From positions 2,408,488 through 2,472,487 of the forward strand of contig RQOL01000519.1 of assembly GCA_013076295.1 (NCBI GenBank): DNA of 64,000 nucleotides. Direction: 5' to 3'. The notes below the pieces were generated by a model, which did no database searches, was not told the DNA's origin, and saw only the letters and a program-made list of their open reading frames with translations. Within the stretch, counting starts at the first letter, position 1. Every line of letters starts with the position of its first letter. The stretch is from Sanderia malayensis (Eukaryota > Cnidaria > Scyphozoa > Semaeostomeae > Pelagiidae). A program made the position numbers and the translations under genes. Below are positions 12,001-24,000 of this stretch, piece after piece.

Positions 12001-14309
12001 TCTGGATCCTGAAACGGAAGCAGACAAGAAAAGGGCCAGAGACGAAGAGTTCAGACTTGATAATCTTGGATGGATTAGACAAAATCCGTAAGTTAAAATA
12101 TAAAACGTTTCTTGTACACCCAACATGCAAGTTCAAAGAAATTAAAAATAAAGTTGTGTCCCTTGTTGCCTCAACACTTGGGTCTGGCACATTTCAGGAC
12201 ACTTTCGAGTCATTTAACCTTGCCTGCATGTCTCTAGAAACCTCCCCACAACAACCCACCACACTACAATGATTATCCATGCCATGTATGTACCCACAGA
12301 TACAGCCATCTTGGCAACTTGAAATTGGGTGAAGAAGATGCGCAGTCAATGATAGCAGAAGTTGGCTACTTCAAAGAAAATGGAGGCATGTCAATGGTTG
12401 AAGCAACCACAATTGGCATATACCCAGATTGGGAGTTTCTCAAGCAAGTCTCGGAGAACACTGGTGTGCACATAATTGCCGGTGCTGGCCACTACATGGG
12501 ATACACTTTGCCTGAGTATGCACAGAATGCTTCTATAGAAGAACTTTGCAAGGTAACTGAAACATTGCATTCTTTTTGACCAATTACTACTGTTGGTTGA
12601 CCCAGGCTGGAAAGCTGATTTTCACTCACACATATGCCTGTATCTGTTCTTTTGTTCCAGTGACAAAACTAAACTTTTGAATAATGTTGTCTTTGCTACA
12701 TCCTGTATGAACCGTTGTTTATTCCCTTTTTCCAAGGAAATTGTAAATGATGTGACAGTAGGACGAAATGGCATCAAAGCTGGAGTTATTGGAGAAATTG
12801 GTTGCACGCATCCATTGACAGAATTGGAGAGAAGGCTGGTGACTGCTGCGGCCAAAGCCCAGGTAAAAATAACCCTTGATGTGATTATCTTTTTGGTATA
12901 GCAAATGGACATCATTTCTATATTTGAAATGTTTTACAGTAAAGTTCATGATTGGCTCAAACTCCCTTTCCAGTAAATTTTTTATTGTTTTCTTCAAGAT
13001 TCATTTTATTAAAGCTCCACTGTTTATTTGATATACTTCTGATGTATCTGTGAATAATTTTGGAATAAAGAGTTGCACTTCTTGTTGCGTTTCAATTGTG
13101 AATAACATAATCCGACATTTATCTTTCCACTATTATTGTGAAACCTTACAAGTTTTCCTGGATTTCCCACTCTGTGAAATATGTTTCTACTTGCCTCAAC
13201 TTTGACTTTGGTATTTCAAATTGTTGTTAACTTGAACAAATCTTCCCTTTCCTTCCCCCAAGCATTCTACTGATAAGCATTCTCATCTTTTCTGTTACTT
13301 TATCCGAGAAACCAATTATTCTGGTTTTGTTTTCAGAAAATCACTGGTGCTCCATTGCTAATTCACCCCGGCAAGCATCATGAATCCCCCCTGGAAATCA
13401 TCAACATCATCAAGGAGTCAGGGGGTGATGTCACAAGAACAGTCATGTCCCATTTGGACAGGACCATATATGAGTATGACGGTTTGGTGGAATTGGCCAA
13501 AACTGGTTGCATTCTGGAGCATGATTTCTTTGGCATCGAAGTCTCTCACTATCAGAATAACGAGAGCGTGGATTTTCTCAGTGATGCACAAAGGATCTAC
13601 AGGATCAAGCATTTAATTGATAAGGGATTTGAAGACAATCTTGTCATTGCACATGATGTGCACACAAGACATAGACTGGTGATTGTAACATCCGTAATGT
13701 TAATCTTCTTCCCCTCTTTCTAAGATGCTGATTTTTTGCTATAGCATCCATGACTGTAGCATTGTGTAAATTATTTGAAGGGGGGGGGTGGGTAAATGAC
13801 AAATTTTATCAACTTCTGAAAAAGTTTCTAACGATTTCTGAATAACACTGTATCCCATATTTTGGATATTATTCGAATACAGGTTCTTCCAATAATGTCC
13901 AGATAGCAACTCATAGAAAATAGCAGGCCCCATAGTTGCTATGTGCCTGCCATCATAACACCATCATAACACCATCATAACACCATAACACCCAGAGAAA
14001 CTAAACAGCTGTGTTTGGAACTTGATAAACTGAAGATAAATTGTGCCTTGTAGAAGTTAGAGTTGATTTGCAAATCAAGACAGCTGGATGTATGAGATTC
14101 ATCTCCAAATCCTGCTGCTCATTTGTATCTTTTTTATATTTCGTTTTCTTTACTTGAATTTGTTTTCTTCACAGGTGAAATATGGAGGTCATGGATATTC
14201 ACACATTCTGTTGAACACGGTTCCAAAGATGCTGAAAAGAGGAATTACCCAAGAACAAGTGGATAAAATTCTTATTCACACCCCAAAAAGATGGCTGACA
14301 TTTGTTTAA
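9024..14309 (+). CDS. PTER: Phosphotriesterase-related protein (N-acetyltaurine amidohydrolase family)
   Basis: Six exons give a 348-residue protein, nearly the length of vertebrate PTER: 9024-9048, 11922-12087, 12300-12552, 12737-12862, 13337-13678 and 14175-14309 (TAA). Exon 1 encodes only MAAGKVQT plus one base and joins in phase to [18 protein letters not shown]. Metal-site motifs of the amidohydrolase TIM barrel are visible: THEH, a Glu in GEIGC where bacterial phosphotriesterases have a carboxylated Lys, IHPGK, SHLDRT and AHDVH. The C-terminus [10 protein letters not shown]...RWLTFV is the family signature. Vertebrate PTER was recently assigned as an N-acetyltaurine hydrolase; bacterial relatives are phosphotriesterases or lactonases. 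Intron 1 (2.87 kb) is almost entirely the foldback element at 9094-11720. Confidence 0.96.
9094..11720. mobile_element. Foldback-type transposable element with ~1-kb inverted arms
   Basis: Left arm about 9094-10098 and right arm about 10716-11720 are near-identical reverse complements, with only scattered single-base differences in the stretches I compared. The termini read ATTACAGTGTCCCC and its complement. The element is flanked by the 10-bp direct repeat AAATTGGCTG at 9084-9093 and 11721-11730, which looks like a target-site duplication. The arms are built of about 178-bp tandem units. The 617-bp centre (10099-10715) has no long ORF, so the copy is non-autonomous. A 9-11 bp duplication with long inverted repeats fits Mutator-like or classic foldback elements (inference). 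It lies wholly inside PTER intron 1, starting 45 bp after the splice donor. Confidence 0.92.
9261..10327. repeat. ~178-bp tandem repeat array in the left foldback arm
   Basis: The landmark TTCCAGG/TTCCAAG/TTCCGGG recurs at 9261, 9439, 9616, 9794, 9972 and 10150, spacings of 178, 177, 178, 178 and 178 bp. Each unit also carries an AAATTAGAACC-like block, a GTAAACAATGACC-like block and an AATAAGCT block. The last unit runs into the central region. The same array is mirrored in the right arm (10716-11553). Confidence 0.88.
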
Positions 14310-14634
14310 TGCAGACTGCAAGTATGCTGTTGATTCTCTAATGCAATAGGTATACTTGCAGTGACAAGTATACCCATTGCATTAGAGATGCATTAGTGAC
14401 AAGTACCAACTGTTATCTGCTTGTTCACAGTTAAACAACTCATTCCTAATCAATGAATCCGATCTGCTCTTTGTTGTTTAATTAGAAATTTCAGTAAATC
14501 TTAATGTAAAACAATTTTAAATTGCTAAAAGATTGTTAGAGCTTTGTAATATAGATATTCCACTGGTATTGGCTAAAATATATTCAAATATATCATTTGT
14601 GATAATTTACAACAATTTATTCAAATCAACCCTA
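14310..14634. other. Convergent intergenic gap PTER/BNIP1
   Basis: Holds the PTER 3' UTR, including the hairpin at 14335-14388, and the BNIP1 3' end. TTTATT at 14616-14621 is an AATAAA on the minus strand, only 13 bp past the BNIP1 stop. Confidence 0.6.
14335..14388. repeat. Hairpin-forming inverted repeat in PTER 3' UTR
   Basis: Arms 14335-14358 and 14365-14388 are complementary over 24 bp with one mismatch, around a 6-base loop CAGTGA. The hairpin begins 25 bases after the PTER stop codon. Confidence 0.85.
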
Positions 14635-15545
14635 TTAAATTCTCTTTAAAACTATGTAAACTACAGTTGAGAAAAACAGTATCAGTCCAAAAAATATTAA
14701 AAGGGTATCAGTCGTTTCTCGTCGCATATATTTATTGATCAATTTCTTGCTCATCTGGATGAATCCAGTCATCGATTTGTACTCTTCGTGGGTCTCTGTG
14801 AGTTGCTTAGAAGACTCTTCCAGATGATTTGCACTCTCGATGCTGTGCTCAACTTGGGTACTCATCATTTCTGCAATTTTGATCAGATCTGAAGTGATTG
14901 TTGACGTGACGTTCAAAGCTTTATCTTTGTTTGCACCTCTTCTTCTCAGGCTGGTCCTACCACCAGGTTCATTTTCATTCAACACATCGTTGGTGATTAA
15001 CTCGTTTCTTTGAGAAGATGATAGTCTTTCTTCTGCAATCAAATTTGCTTTTCTCAACTCCATCTGAAGAGCCATTAAAGTCTTCTTGTGTCTTGTTATA
15101 ATGCTTTCGATTTCTTCTTTAATTTCAGCCTTATCTTCCTGCTCTTTTATCTCATTCAGTACCTTCAACATAAGAATATAAGAAAATGTTTCAATTCTTT
15201 GTTCAAGTTCATTGCAGCGCAGCTGATAGACGATCAGATAATTATACAGAATAAATGAACTTTCTTAAATGCAGGAGCTGGATAACATTTATCACAATAT
15301 GAGGTCAGTATCCAAATCATTTATATTTCAAAATCGATTAAAATCAATATTACCGATACCTGTAAGTCATTTTTAATTCCAAGTATTGCTTTCCTAGCTG
15401 CAAAATGTCGCGCTGTAACCTCTGATTTGTCGCTTTCGCATATTCGAATACTGTTAATCAGCTCCTCAACCTGTAGTTCACTTTTAAGTAGTTTTTGATT
15501 GACTAACTTCCCTTGCAAAGGAATATTTGATGGTTCAAAAGCCAT
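14635..15545 (-). CDS. BNIP1: BNIP1 / SEC20 SNARE
   Basis: Two exons: 15545-15360 (62 codons) and 15222-14635, joined in phase 0 across a CAG|GTATCG donor and a CTATCAG acceptor, about 257 residues. The C-terminal half has the Sec20 SNARE helix (SSTIT-like stretch, then EEYKSMTGFIQMSKKLINKY and RRETTD), followed by a single tail-anchor segment LLIFFGLILFFSTVVYIV and a short basic end KRI. The N-terminal half is coiled coil. In the known family this is an ER Qb-SNARE in retrograde Golgi-to-ER fusion, also linked to apoptosis and mitophagy. It is slightly longer than the human protein, mainly in the linker after the intron. It is transcribed divergently from TMEM65. Confidence 0.93.
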
Positions 15546-15972
15546 GACACCAGTTGTTTTGACAACTTGGCCTTAGGCCTTATCGGAAAAATTTTGATGG
15601 TTATTTATGGAAAGAATGCGTTAGAACCATGTGTCTCTTTTTCAACTTTGGAGCAGAGGCTACATACAAAACCAAGTGACAATACACCAATTCGATATTC
15701 GCGGCCTCTGTTTCGCGCGGAGATCTGGGTACTAATTAGGGGTGAAAGATTCTTGCCAACCATTTGTTTACAACAGTGATCGTGTGTCTGTCTTGAAGAA
15801 TTGCTGAAGAATACGAGGAAAGTTTGAGTTTTGTCTGTGTTTTATCTGTCTTTGCGTAGTCTGATATCAGGGGAACAGCTTTTTTAAAAGCTCTTGTGAG
15901 TACTTTGCTCTGTCAGGCTACGCATACAACCGCATTTGCTTCGTTTTGTTATCGTGTGGTTTGTCTTTCTAA

Positions 15973-16626
15973 CATATTAGTTCTAACATATTTGCCACAT
16001 GGATACGATTTCTTTCAAAGATTCTTGGCAATGCTTTGATTGTCTGGCTTCCTAAAGATGTCATAATGTCAAATCTTCCTCAGTGTTTCAAAGGATGTTA
16101 CCGAAGTACAAGATGCATTATTGATTGCACAGAAATATATATTGAGCGACCAAAGTCATTAGATGTCCAAGCTGCAACTTGGTCTGATTACAAAAAACAC
16201 AACACCTTTAAACTTTTAGTAACAATTTCTCCTGCCGGGTATATCATGCATCTTTCTGATTGTTATGGTGGCAGGTCTACAGATCAGTTTATTTGCCAAA
16301 ACAGTGGTTTTTATAATCTTTTGGAATATGGAGATGTTGTGATGGCTGACAGGGGGTTTCAAATTAAGGAAGATTTGCTGCACCATTATTGCAATCTAAC
16401 TGTTCCACCTGGTGCCCGTGCAAAATCTCAGATGACAACAGCTGAATGCAAGAAAACAAAAGAAGTAGCAAATGTCAGGATACATGTAGAAAGGGCAATT
16501 AATCGAATGAAAACATTTCGCATATTGAGAAATACATTTTCATTGACCATGTTGCCTTTTGCAGATGACATTGTAAGAACATGTGCTGCAATATGTAATA
16601 TTCAGCCACCTCTTATTGTTGATTAA
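15973..16626 (+). pseudogene. DDE transposase remnant (DDE_Tnp_4 / Harbinger-like), N-terminus missing
   Basis: The frame is open from 15973, right after an in-frame TAA at 15970, to the stop at 16626, about 217 residues. It starts at NIFATWIRFLSKIL, equivalent to the middle of a complete transposase. The catalytic triad is visible: Asp in IIDCTEI, Asp in VMADRGF and Glu in HVERAI. The usual upstream third, including any DNA-binding (for example THAP) domain, is absent: only about 25 bases separate this frame from the inner end of the TIR. It is therefore probably an internal-deletion product rather than a working transposase. Confidence 0.88.
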
Positions 16627-17011
16627 TACTTATTTAGTGTTATTTATGTCAGAAAAAGAAGTACTTCTTTTTTATAAGATTAGCATACTGCACATACAGT
16701 ATGTATCTGGTATATCTATATGGTACTGGGTGTTCCAGAATGCTGCAGATTCAATTTGATCCTGAAGTAAAAATATCTTTCAAATCAAACTCAAAATTTG
16801 TTTCATAGTTTTCCTAATAATTAACTTAAAAATAAATATATGCCATGTTTGAAAGATACTGTTCTGACTGCAGGATCAAAACAAATTTGGAGCAAGAGTT
16901 ACTGATGTGCAAAGAATTTTAATAGCAGGGCATAAAAATATATGGTTTACAACAGGCATATAATGGTTTCCAAGAAAAAATGTTATTTCTTACAATACAA
17001 CCCTTTACTCT

Positions 17012-17496
17012 CTATGAAAACAATGATGGTACATAATAGTCAATATAAAAGTCCGTAAGTTTTTCTTTCAAATTATCCCAAAAAGCCTTGTCAAATCTTA
17101 TTAATTCATAAAAGAGTCCATGAGCAGTCCATACCACAAAATAGGAATTAGGTACTCCTGTGACACCCATTTGAATTTGGCATTGCGTAAAATATGAATG
17201 GTTTCTTCTCAGAGTTAGTTGATTATTACTGTTTCTTGTTAGGTAGGTTAAATCACTTTGTGCATCCAATGGTGATTTGTCTCTTATGGAATATGGGCAT
17301 TTAATTTCAAGGCAGTATTTTCCACAACACTCTGTTGTACTTCTTCTGCTGATTTTACAAGTGGCACATTGTTCTCGTGTGCGACGAACACCCTTGCAAT
17401 AAGTTCTTCTTTGCGACCAGATACTTTCAGACCTCGAAGTCGAAGAAAATCTTTCAGTTCATCAACTTTCATCTTTGAAATAATTTCCAATTCCAT
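17012..17496 (-). pseudogene. SAP-domain / YqaJ-like nuclease accessory gene, deleted and frame-broken
   Basis: From 17496 leftward the protein starts MELEIISKMKVDELKDFLRLRG, a SAP helix-extension-helix motif with the expected GRKEELIARV. About 45 codons later the coding sense switches to another frame that reads KYCLEIKCPYSIRDKSPLDA, the conserved EIKCP core of YqaJ-type nucleases, and continues to 17012 with FVVWTAHG and the C-terminal helix. The middle of the nuclease, with its N-terminal catalytic residues, is missing. This is best explained by an internal deletion that also broke the frame. Confidence 0.82.
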
Positions 17497-18033
17497 GATG
17501 CCTCGAAAGCTGACTTGACTTACCAGCTTACGAAGAAAGAGTCACAAAGCAAAACAAATATCAACAAAAAAATCGGCAGCAGAACGAAGCAAATGCGGTT
17601 GTATGCGTAGCCTGACAGAGCAAAGTACTCACAAGAGCTTTTAAAAAAGCTGTTCCCCTGATATCAGACTACGCAAAGACAGATAAAACACAGACAAAAC
17701 TCAAACTTTCCTCGTATTCTTCAGCAATTCTTCAAGACAAACACACGATCACTGTTGTAAACAAATGGTTGGCAAGAATCTTTCACCCCTAATTAGTACC
17801 CAGATCTCCGCGCGAAACAGAGGCCGCGAATATCGAATTGGTGTATTACAAATGGCGGATGAAGTTGGAATATTTTCATTGTATTATTCGGTGATTTATT
17901 TATGGTGCAGCTTTATTTTTCATTCGTCACTCGCATTTTATGCAAACTGAAATTATTCATAACACATTTCAGGATGGTATTTTTGACTTAATCACGCAAG
18001 AGTTTAGCAAGAACTAAGCAAATTCGAGCTAGA

Positions 18034-21000
18034 ATGCTTCGAGTGAAGCTATCACAAAACATTTCTAAAATGAAAATCTACAAATCTGTATCATCTGGAA
18101 CTCTTTTCACGAGAAATCTGTTTGCCGTGGCGTGCGGTAGCATTCAGCGAAATAGCCAATCTACTGTTTTTGTCACAAGTATATTAAGCAAAGAGATTTG
18201 CTGGAGCAACAAGGCAGTTTTGAGTCTGTTATGTTTGAGAAATTATGGAACAAGAGCCAACGCAATGTTAACTTCGAAGCATGCTGCAAATCAATTTGTG
18301 AGGTGGCTGCTTCCGGAAGAGAGAACAGCTCTGTTGGGTGCATTGAAAGAACACGAAGTTGAAACCGATGGTGCAGGTGAGATGATGGTTTGGCCTGTTT
18401 GGAAAGTATGAGACCAGTTTTAGTTTTCATTCCATTTCAATTCCAACGAACTGCAACAAACGTAATAAGTGTGCAAACACCAATTTTCATTATATAAATC
18501 AATTAACAGCAGGTCACTAAACACACTGAACTGCCTATCACTTAAAACAACAGGAAGATACTTTTACACACCACACCTTTATACATTTATACACTACACC
18601 TGCACCTGCTTAGTTGTTGAAATTTGCCACAGCTTGCAGCCAGCAATTGTACCATACTGTAACACTTTTGTCTCACACATAGTCTGCTCCATGTTGTATT
18701 GCACACAAATGAACTAACACAGTTTGTAACCATGCAGATGTTAATGTTCAAACTAAAAACACAAATTAGTTCAGATACAGAAAATTAGATATAATTAAAT
18801 AATACTTGAGAAAAGAATTGAATGAAATTTTAAACGTAAAGTAAACTTAGCTTAAAAGGAACACACCCAAAACAAAATGGCTGACAAACAAAACAAACAA
18901 AAAAGTAAAAAACAAGACTCACCAGGTAGCCAGTAAAACAAGTGTGCAATTACGACTCATAGTGCGTCAAAAGACTGAGTAAAGTGCGGGTAGAAAAGTG
19001 TTCCTTATATACACTGAGTGACTAATTCCCCAGGTGAAAAGTTACTTATAAAAAATGAACGTGACTATTATATTACCAAGAACAAAAGAATAATTAAGAA
19101 AAAAGTGTGAAAGCATGAAATTAAAGATACAAAAGGCATAACAAATCAAGACAAAAACAAAAGGCAAAAAAATGAAAGACGCAAAAAATGAAAGGAATTT
19201 TATTAAATGAACTAAATTATATGCATGTATTACACATGTAAACATGATGATAGCCCATGATGAATAATATAAACTAGCTGTTAACATTGTTAAAATGAGT
19301 GCTGCTGTAATGTAAAACCAATAATCAGGACTTATAAATCAATGATAATTAATTATAGCTTGTGTACTCCATGTAAGTATACCTTCATGATTCATGTAGC
19401 CATATTGTTATAATGCATGTTCTTATTTTTAGACATGGAAGATGCCCACCCTTCTTTTAAGCAGCTGAGACTAGGTACTCTTTGATCTATTCCACTTGCA
19501 CTAGGCGTGTACTAGGACAATTGAGCAAAAGTAATAACCTAAGGTCTAGTAATAACCTAACAACTTGTTGAAGTTTGCTTTAATTGATAGATAGATCTAG
19601 TTTCATCAAAGAACCATGTTGATTGGTTAAAGCAACTATGAGGTTTCTAAGGCAACCTATCCTCAAGAAATCACTGAAGATATGTTATATAACTTATTAG
19701 ATAAAATACTTGAGATTTATTTTATTATAGTTGCTGTTAGCAATGCAATTCCTTTCATTGGTTTTGGCTTCCTGGATAACGGCATCATGATTCTTGCTGT
19801 GAGTGTTCTATATATTACATTAGGGACCTTCAGTAGATCCAGTACGAAAGCGAAAACGAAGACGAAGTTTGATGGCGTGTGTCGCTCTGCGCGTGCTCCC
19901 TGGGAATCACCCGAAAGATTTCGTACAAAGTTTTTGGAAAATTTCGTGCTTCAGACCGCGAAGTTTAAAATTGAAAATGGCAAGCGCAAAAAGAGAAAAC
20001 TTTGTATGAAAAAGTAGGCACGGGCAGTTTTCATGCCAGAAGTGTCATTTGGCGAACCATTTCCTCATAAAACTTTTTCAAAACAAAGAGGACAGCCATG
20101 GACTACCGTAGAAAACATTAGTTATGCAATCTGAACAAACGAAACTTCCAAGAAGTTCCTTGGTGCCTTGTGATCTCGAATTTCGTCTTCATTTTCGTAC
20201 TCGATCTAAAGGTCCCTATTGTTGGCATCTACACGCTTTTTTTATAAGGAACCGTTTATAAGGAACCTACATGTAGAAGGTCAAAAACCTTAAGGAACTT
20301 TTACTACTAAAGGCCAAACCACTAAGGAACTTTTCAATTTTGAATATATTTATATTTCCGCACAATTTACAATTAGGAAGCCGATTCCATTGATTTTCAG
20401 TACTTTTACATTACTTGAAGCTTCTTCATGTTTTAATCTGTTATCTTTCCACAAGTTTATAGCAAAACGTTGAACTTGAATGCTTTTCTTGCGTCTTTAC
20501 TAATTATGTCCACTAAATGCGAACTTAAAATTAAGGAACTATTAAGGAACTTTTAGAACTACAATGTGGTCAAAAGAGGTCTCAAAATAAGGAACTTAAA
20601 GAACTAGGCCCGAGCTAGGTTCCTTATTAAAAAAAGCGTGTATTACTCTACCTGGAACAATATCGCATCACTGCACATTGATTTTGATCGCTTGCAACTA
20701 AGCTTTTGTATTTCATTTATTTAGGGTGAATATATTGACCATACTATTGGTATGACACTAGGAATTTCAACAATGGCAGGTGAGGAGTTTTTAGTGTTTG
20801 CTGTTTTCCGATCAATGTTAATAATAACCATCGTAAAACACAGGCTTATTTCAACTACATTTGAATCTCGCTATCTCGAACTCGGTTATCTTGAACAACT
20901 CGCTGTCTCGAACAGAGTCCCATTTCCCCTCCTTGTCCTCTAGTTGGATGAATTTAGTCCGGATATATTGAACTCCCGCTGTGTCGAACAAATTTCCATT

Positions 21001-24000
21001 TCTCGTGTTTGAGGCCCCGTTTACACGGTACCGGTCAAGTTTTTAGCCGTTCAAGTTTTTGCACGGCTAGGTGTACCGGATAGGCCTCCCGTTTACACGA
21101 TGGCTTTTGCTAGCCGGCTTTCTTTAATCGTCATGCGCAGTATGCTTTTTCATGAATCGTTGACGCCAAGTCGAATTATTTTGTGTGTGTGGTGAGTGAA
21201 ATGATTGGTTGTCTGGATTTTTATGAAATTTACGATCTTTTATTTTATCTCTGAAAGTTAAGCTTCGTCGTAAATAACAAAAAATTGCTTTTAAATTTTG
21301 AGCGCCAAATCCAACACTTTCAAATTGCCTCGTTTGCTTGACTTTATCGCCTCTTTATGAATCCGTACAAATATTTGCACGGCTAGAAGTGTTTACACGG
21401 TACCGTTCAAATATTTGACCGCTCAAGTTGTCAACTCGTCCTCTTCCTAACAGGACAAGTTTTTGCACGGCTATCCGTACAAAAACTTGAACGGCTAAAA
21501 ACTTGACCGGTACCGTGTAAACGGGGCCTGAGATAGTTTGAGATAGTGAGAGTCTACTGTATAATGTATTGTCAAGAAATCTACTCGTGTGCACGGTATA
21601 AAAAAAGCGTGTAGCACCAGGTTTTACGCACTATAATTCACCATATCACGTCTACATTTTCTGAATATGACATCTCATATAAAGTTTTATATGAGATGTA
21701 ACATAAGGAACATAAGCTAACCGAATGCGTTGTAATATGATACATTATAATGAGATTAAGTTTTAAGCAAGATACCATAACTCCTTAAATGAGCAACCGG
21801 GCTGTTATTTATTTCCAGTTGATATTTGTTTATGCTTAATAGAGGCTATTGTCTACAGTTACTTAATAAAGTTATTTGTTTAGACTTCGTCCATGTTTCG
21901 ATACCTGACCTCATTATCTCTGAAAGTGATTATCAAGATGCGGGATTATTTGGGAATTTACAAATTCTTGTGTTAAATGTTGAGGAATAAAATATGCCTG
22001 AATGTTTGTTTGAGATGTAATGAACATAATGCCCTTTGTATGGCATTGTGTTTAATGCTTTATCTTGCGTTGTATATCAATTTTCTATGCTAAGTTTTTG
22101 TTTTGTTTTTTCATAAAATTAGCTGCTGCCGTTGGGAATATAATATCCGACCTTGCTGGGTTAGGGTAAGTCGTATTATGTTATTATTGAATTGACCCTT
22201 AAATTCTGTAAACATTAGCAGTGGAGAGAAGCACAAATACTTACTCATATTGGGAGCTCATTCAAGGGAGTTCATTCAATACTTACTCCAGGGGGCGTCG
22301 GGGGTCCCCAGTTTTAGGGGCGCGAACGCGAATGCGAAAAATCCCCTTTAGCATTTTATTGAAGGAACTTTACTCGGTTCACTTAATGCTTACCAATTTT
22401 GGGAGCTCATTATGTTGAAGACAAGATTATACTACAAGACAGCTCAAGGGACTAGATGTTTAGTTTATTATAGCCAGGAGGCTTCTCTCAATTGCATATA
22501 ACTCAGTCTGCAGTTTACTATAAGTTAATTAGAATAATCTGTCAGTTATCATTCGGAGCATGCGCCGTCGCACCCTCACCTGCACCATAGTATACACAAG
22601 GCAATCTACGAGGCTTCTGAAGAACGGAAACGTGACAGCGATTTGCACGAACGAATCGATTTTTGTTGTCGGTTGATCTTCTTCCTCTGTCAATTGATTC
22701 ATTGTGTCCATCGTCTGTTCCGTTTCCTTCGTTGTTTCAACCGTTTGTCTCGCTGTCAAATCTATCTGCGTTGCTATCTTATCTGTTTCCTTTGTCGTTT
22801 GATGTTTTCCCGTTACCGTCTGGTCCATTGTCGTCCTTTCCCGATCCGTCATCGTTTTCGGAACAGTCGTCGTTTTCGGAGCTGCCGTCGTTTTCGGGAC
22901 AGTCGTCGTTTTCGGAACAATTGTCGTTTTCGGAGTTGCGGTAGTTTTCGGAACAATCGTCGTTTTCGGAGCTGCCGTCGTTTTCGGGACAGTCGTCATT
23001 TTCGGAGCTGGCGTCGTTTTCGGAACAATCGTCGCTTTCGGAGCTGCCGTCGTTTTCGGAACAATCGTCGTTTTCGGAAGGGTCGTCATTTTTAGGACCG
23101 TTGTTGCTATTGGGCTTTTCATCGATGTATTCATTGCCAGCACGTGTGCGACGTAAGATGGAATCGTGAGCACCAAGTTGCAAAGAAGGATTGAAATTAG
23201 GATTCTGTTCACCACAAGGTACCTTTTCCTTTTGCGTTGTGCTAAACCGCTACAACGCACTGTTCTTTTGTTATGCCTGTACACCGTGAAGAATATGTAA
23301 GTCGTCGCAATGGACGCTACCAGGAATATCACCCGATAAATAGCACAGACGAGGCTAACCAACGCTGCCGTGACCCAGAGCACGGCGACGGCAACGTACC
23401 ACTTGGTTCTGCGCTCCATGGTAGTGTTTATCAAGTGTCGTGATGTCACAATTGATTTCAGATTATAGCTTAGAAGGAGTATACTGAGCATTGAAACGAG
23501 CTGTGTTGTTGCTTTTGCGTGTCGCAGTATGCATGCGTACGTGTGCGTGGTCGTGAACGACAGTATGTTCATATCACGGCCGCCGGCTAATCCCAGCATT
23601 GGCAGAACAACGCTGCCGGCCAGAATGTTGGCAGTGAAAAGCGATGCTAGAATTATGTAGCGGCTTGATTGTCGCAAGAAATAGCGTAAGATCGTGTATA
23701 GTGTCCACGCGTTTAATGACGTGGTTGCGATTGCCAATGCGAACCAGAGGTATTGGCGATTGGTGCCAATGCCGATCGCTATTCGGAGCATGAGGTTCGA
23801 AGCATGGCACTCTGTGCTAATGAACAGTTCTTTTCTCAGCATGATATAGTCACGGTGAACTTTTCTCTTTGTCTTTACTAACCTAGATGCAACACAATGC
23901 CAGTGAACGCCTTTTGGATTTCTCGTTTGATAATAACGATTGTGTTCGAGTGTGGCAGAAATGGAGCGAAACCTTTTGTTATTTTGTTCTTTGTTTGATC

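Larger units (their letters stand above)
15684..17843. mobile_element. ISL2EU/PIF-Harbinger-like DNA transposon, internally deleted
   Basis: Terminal inverted repeats run from ACACCAATTCGATATTCGCG at 15684 inward to about 15946, mirrored by about 17581-17843; together about 260 bp each and nearly identical. The element is flanked by AT on each side, which would fit a 2-bp target duplication but cannot be proven because the dinucleotide is palindromic. It carries a rightward DDE transposase remnant and a leftward SAP plus YqaJ-nuclease remnant. That gene pair is what I associate with ISL2EU elements. Both genes are broken, while the TIRs are still close, so the copy appears young but non-autonomous. 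It sits between the BNIP1 and TMEM65 start codons. Confidence 0.9.

Noticed and set aside
22643..23095. Plus-strand Arg/Phe/Ser-rich open frames opposite the receptor
   Set aside because: They are shadows of the 18-bp coding repeat, which keeps all frames open; no domain or splice support.
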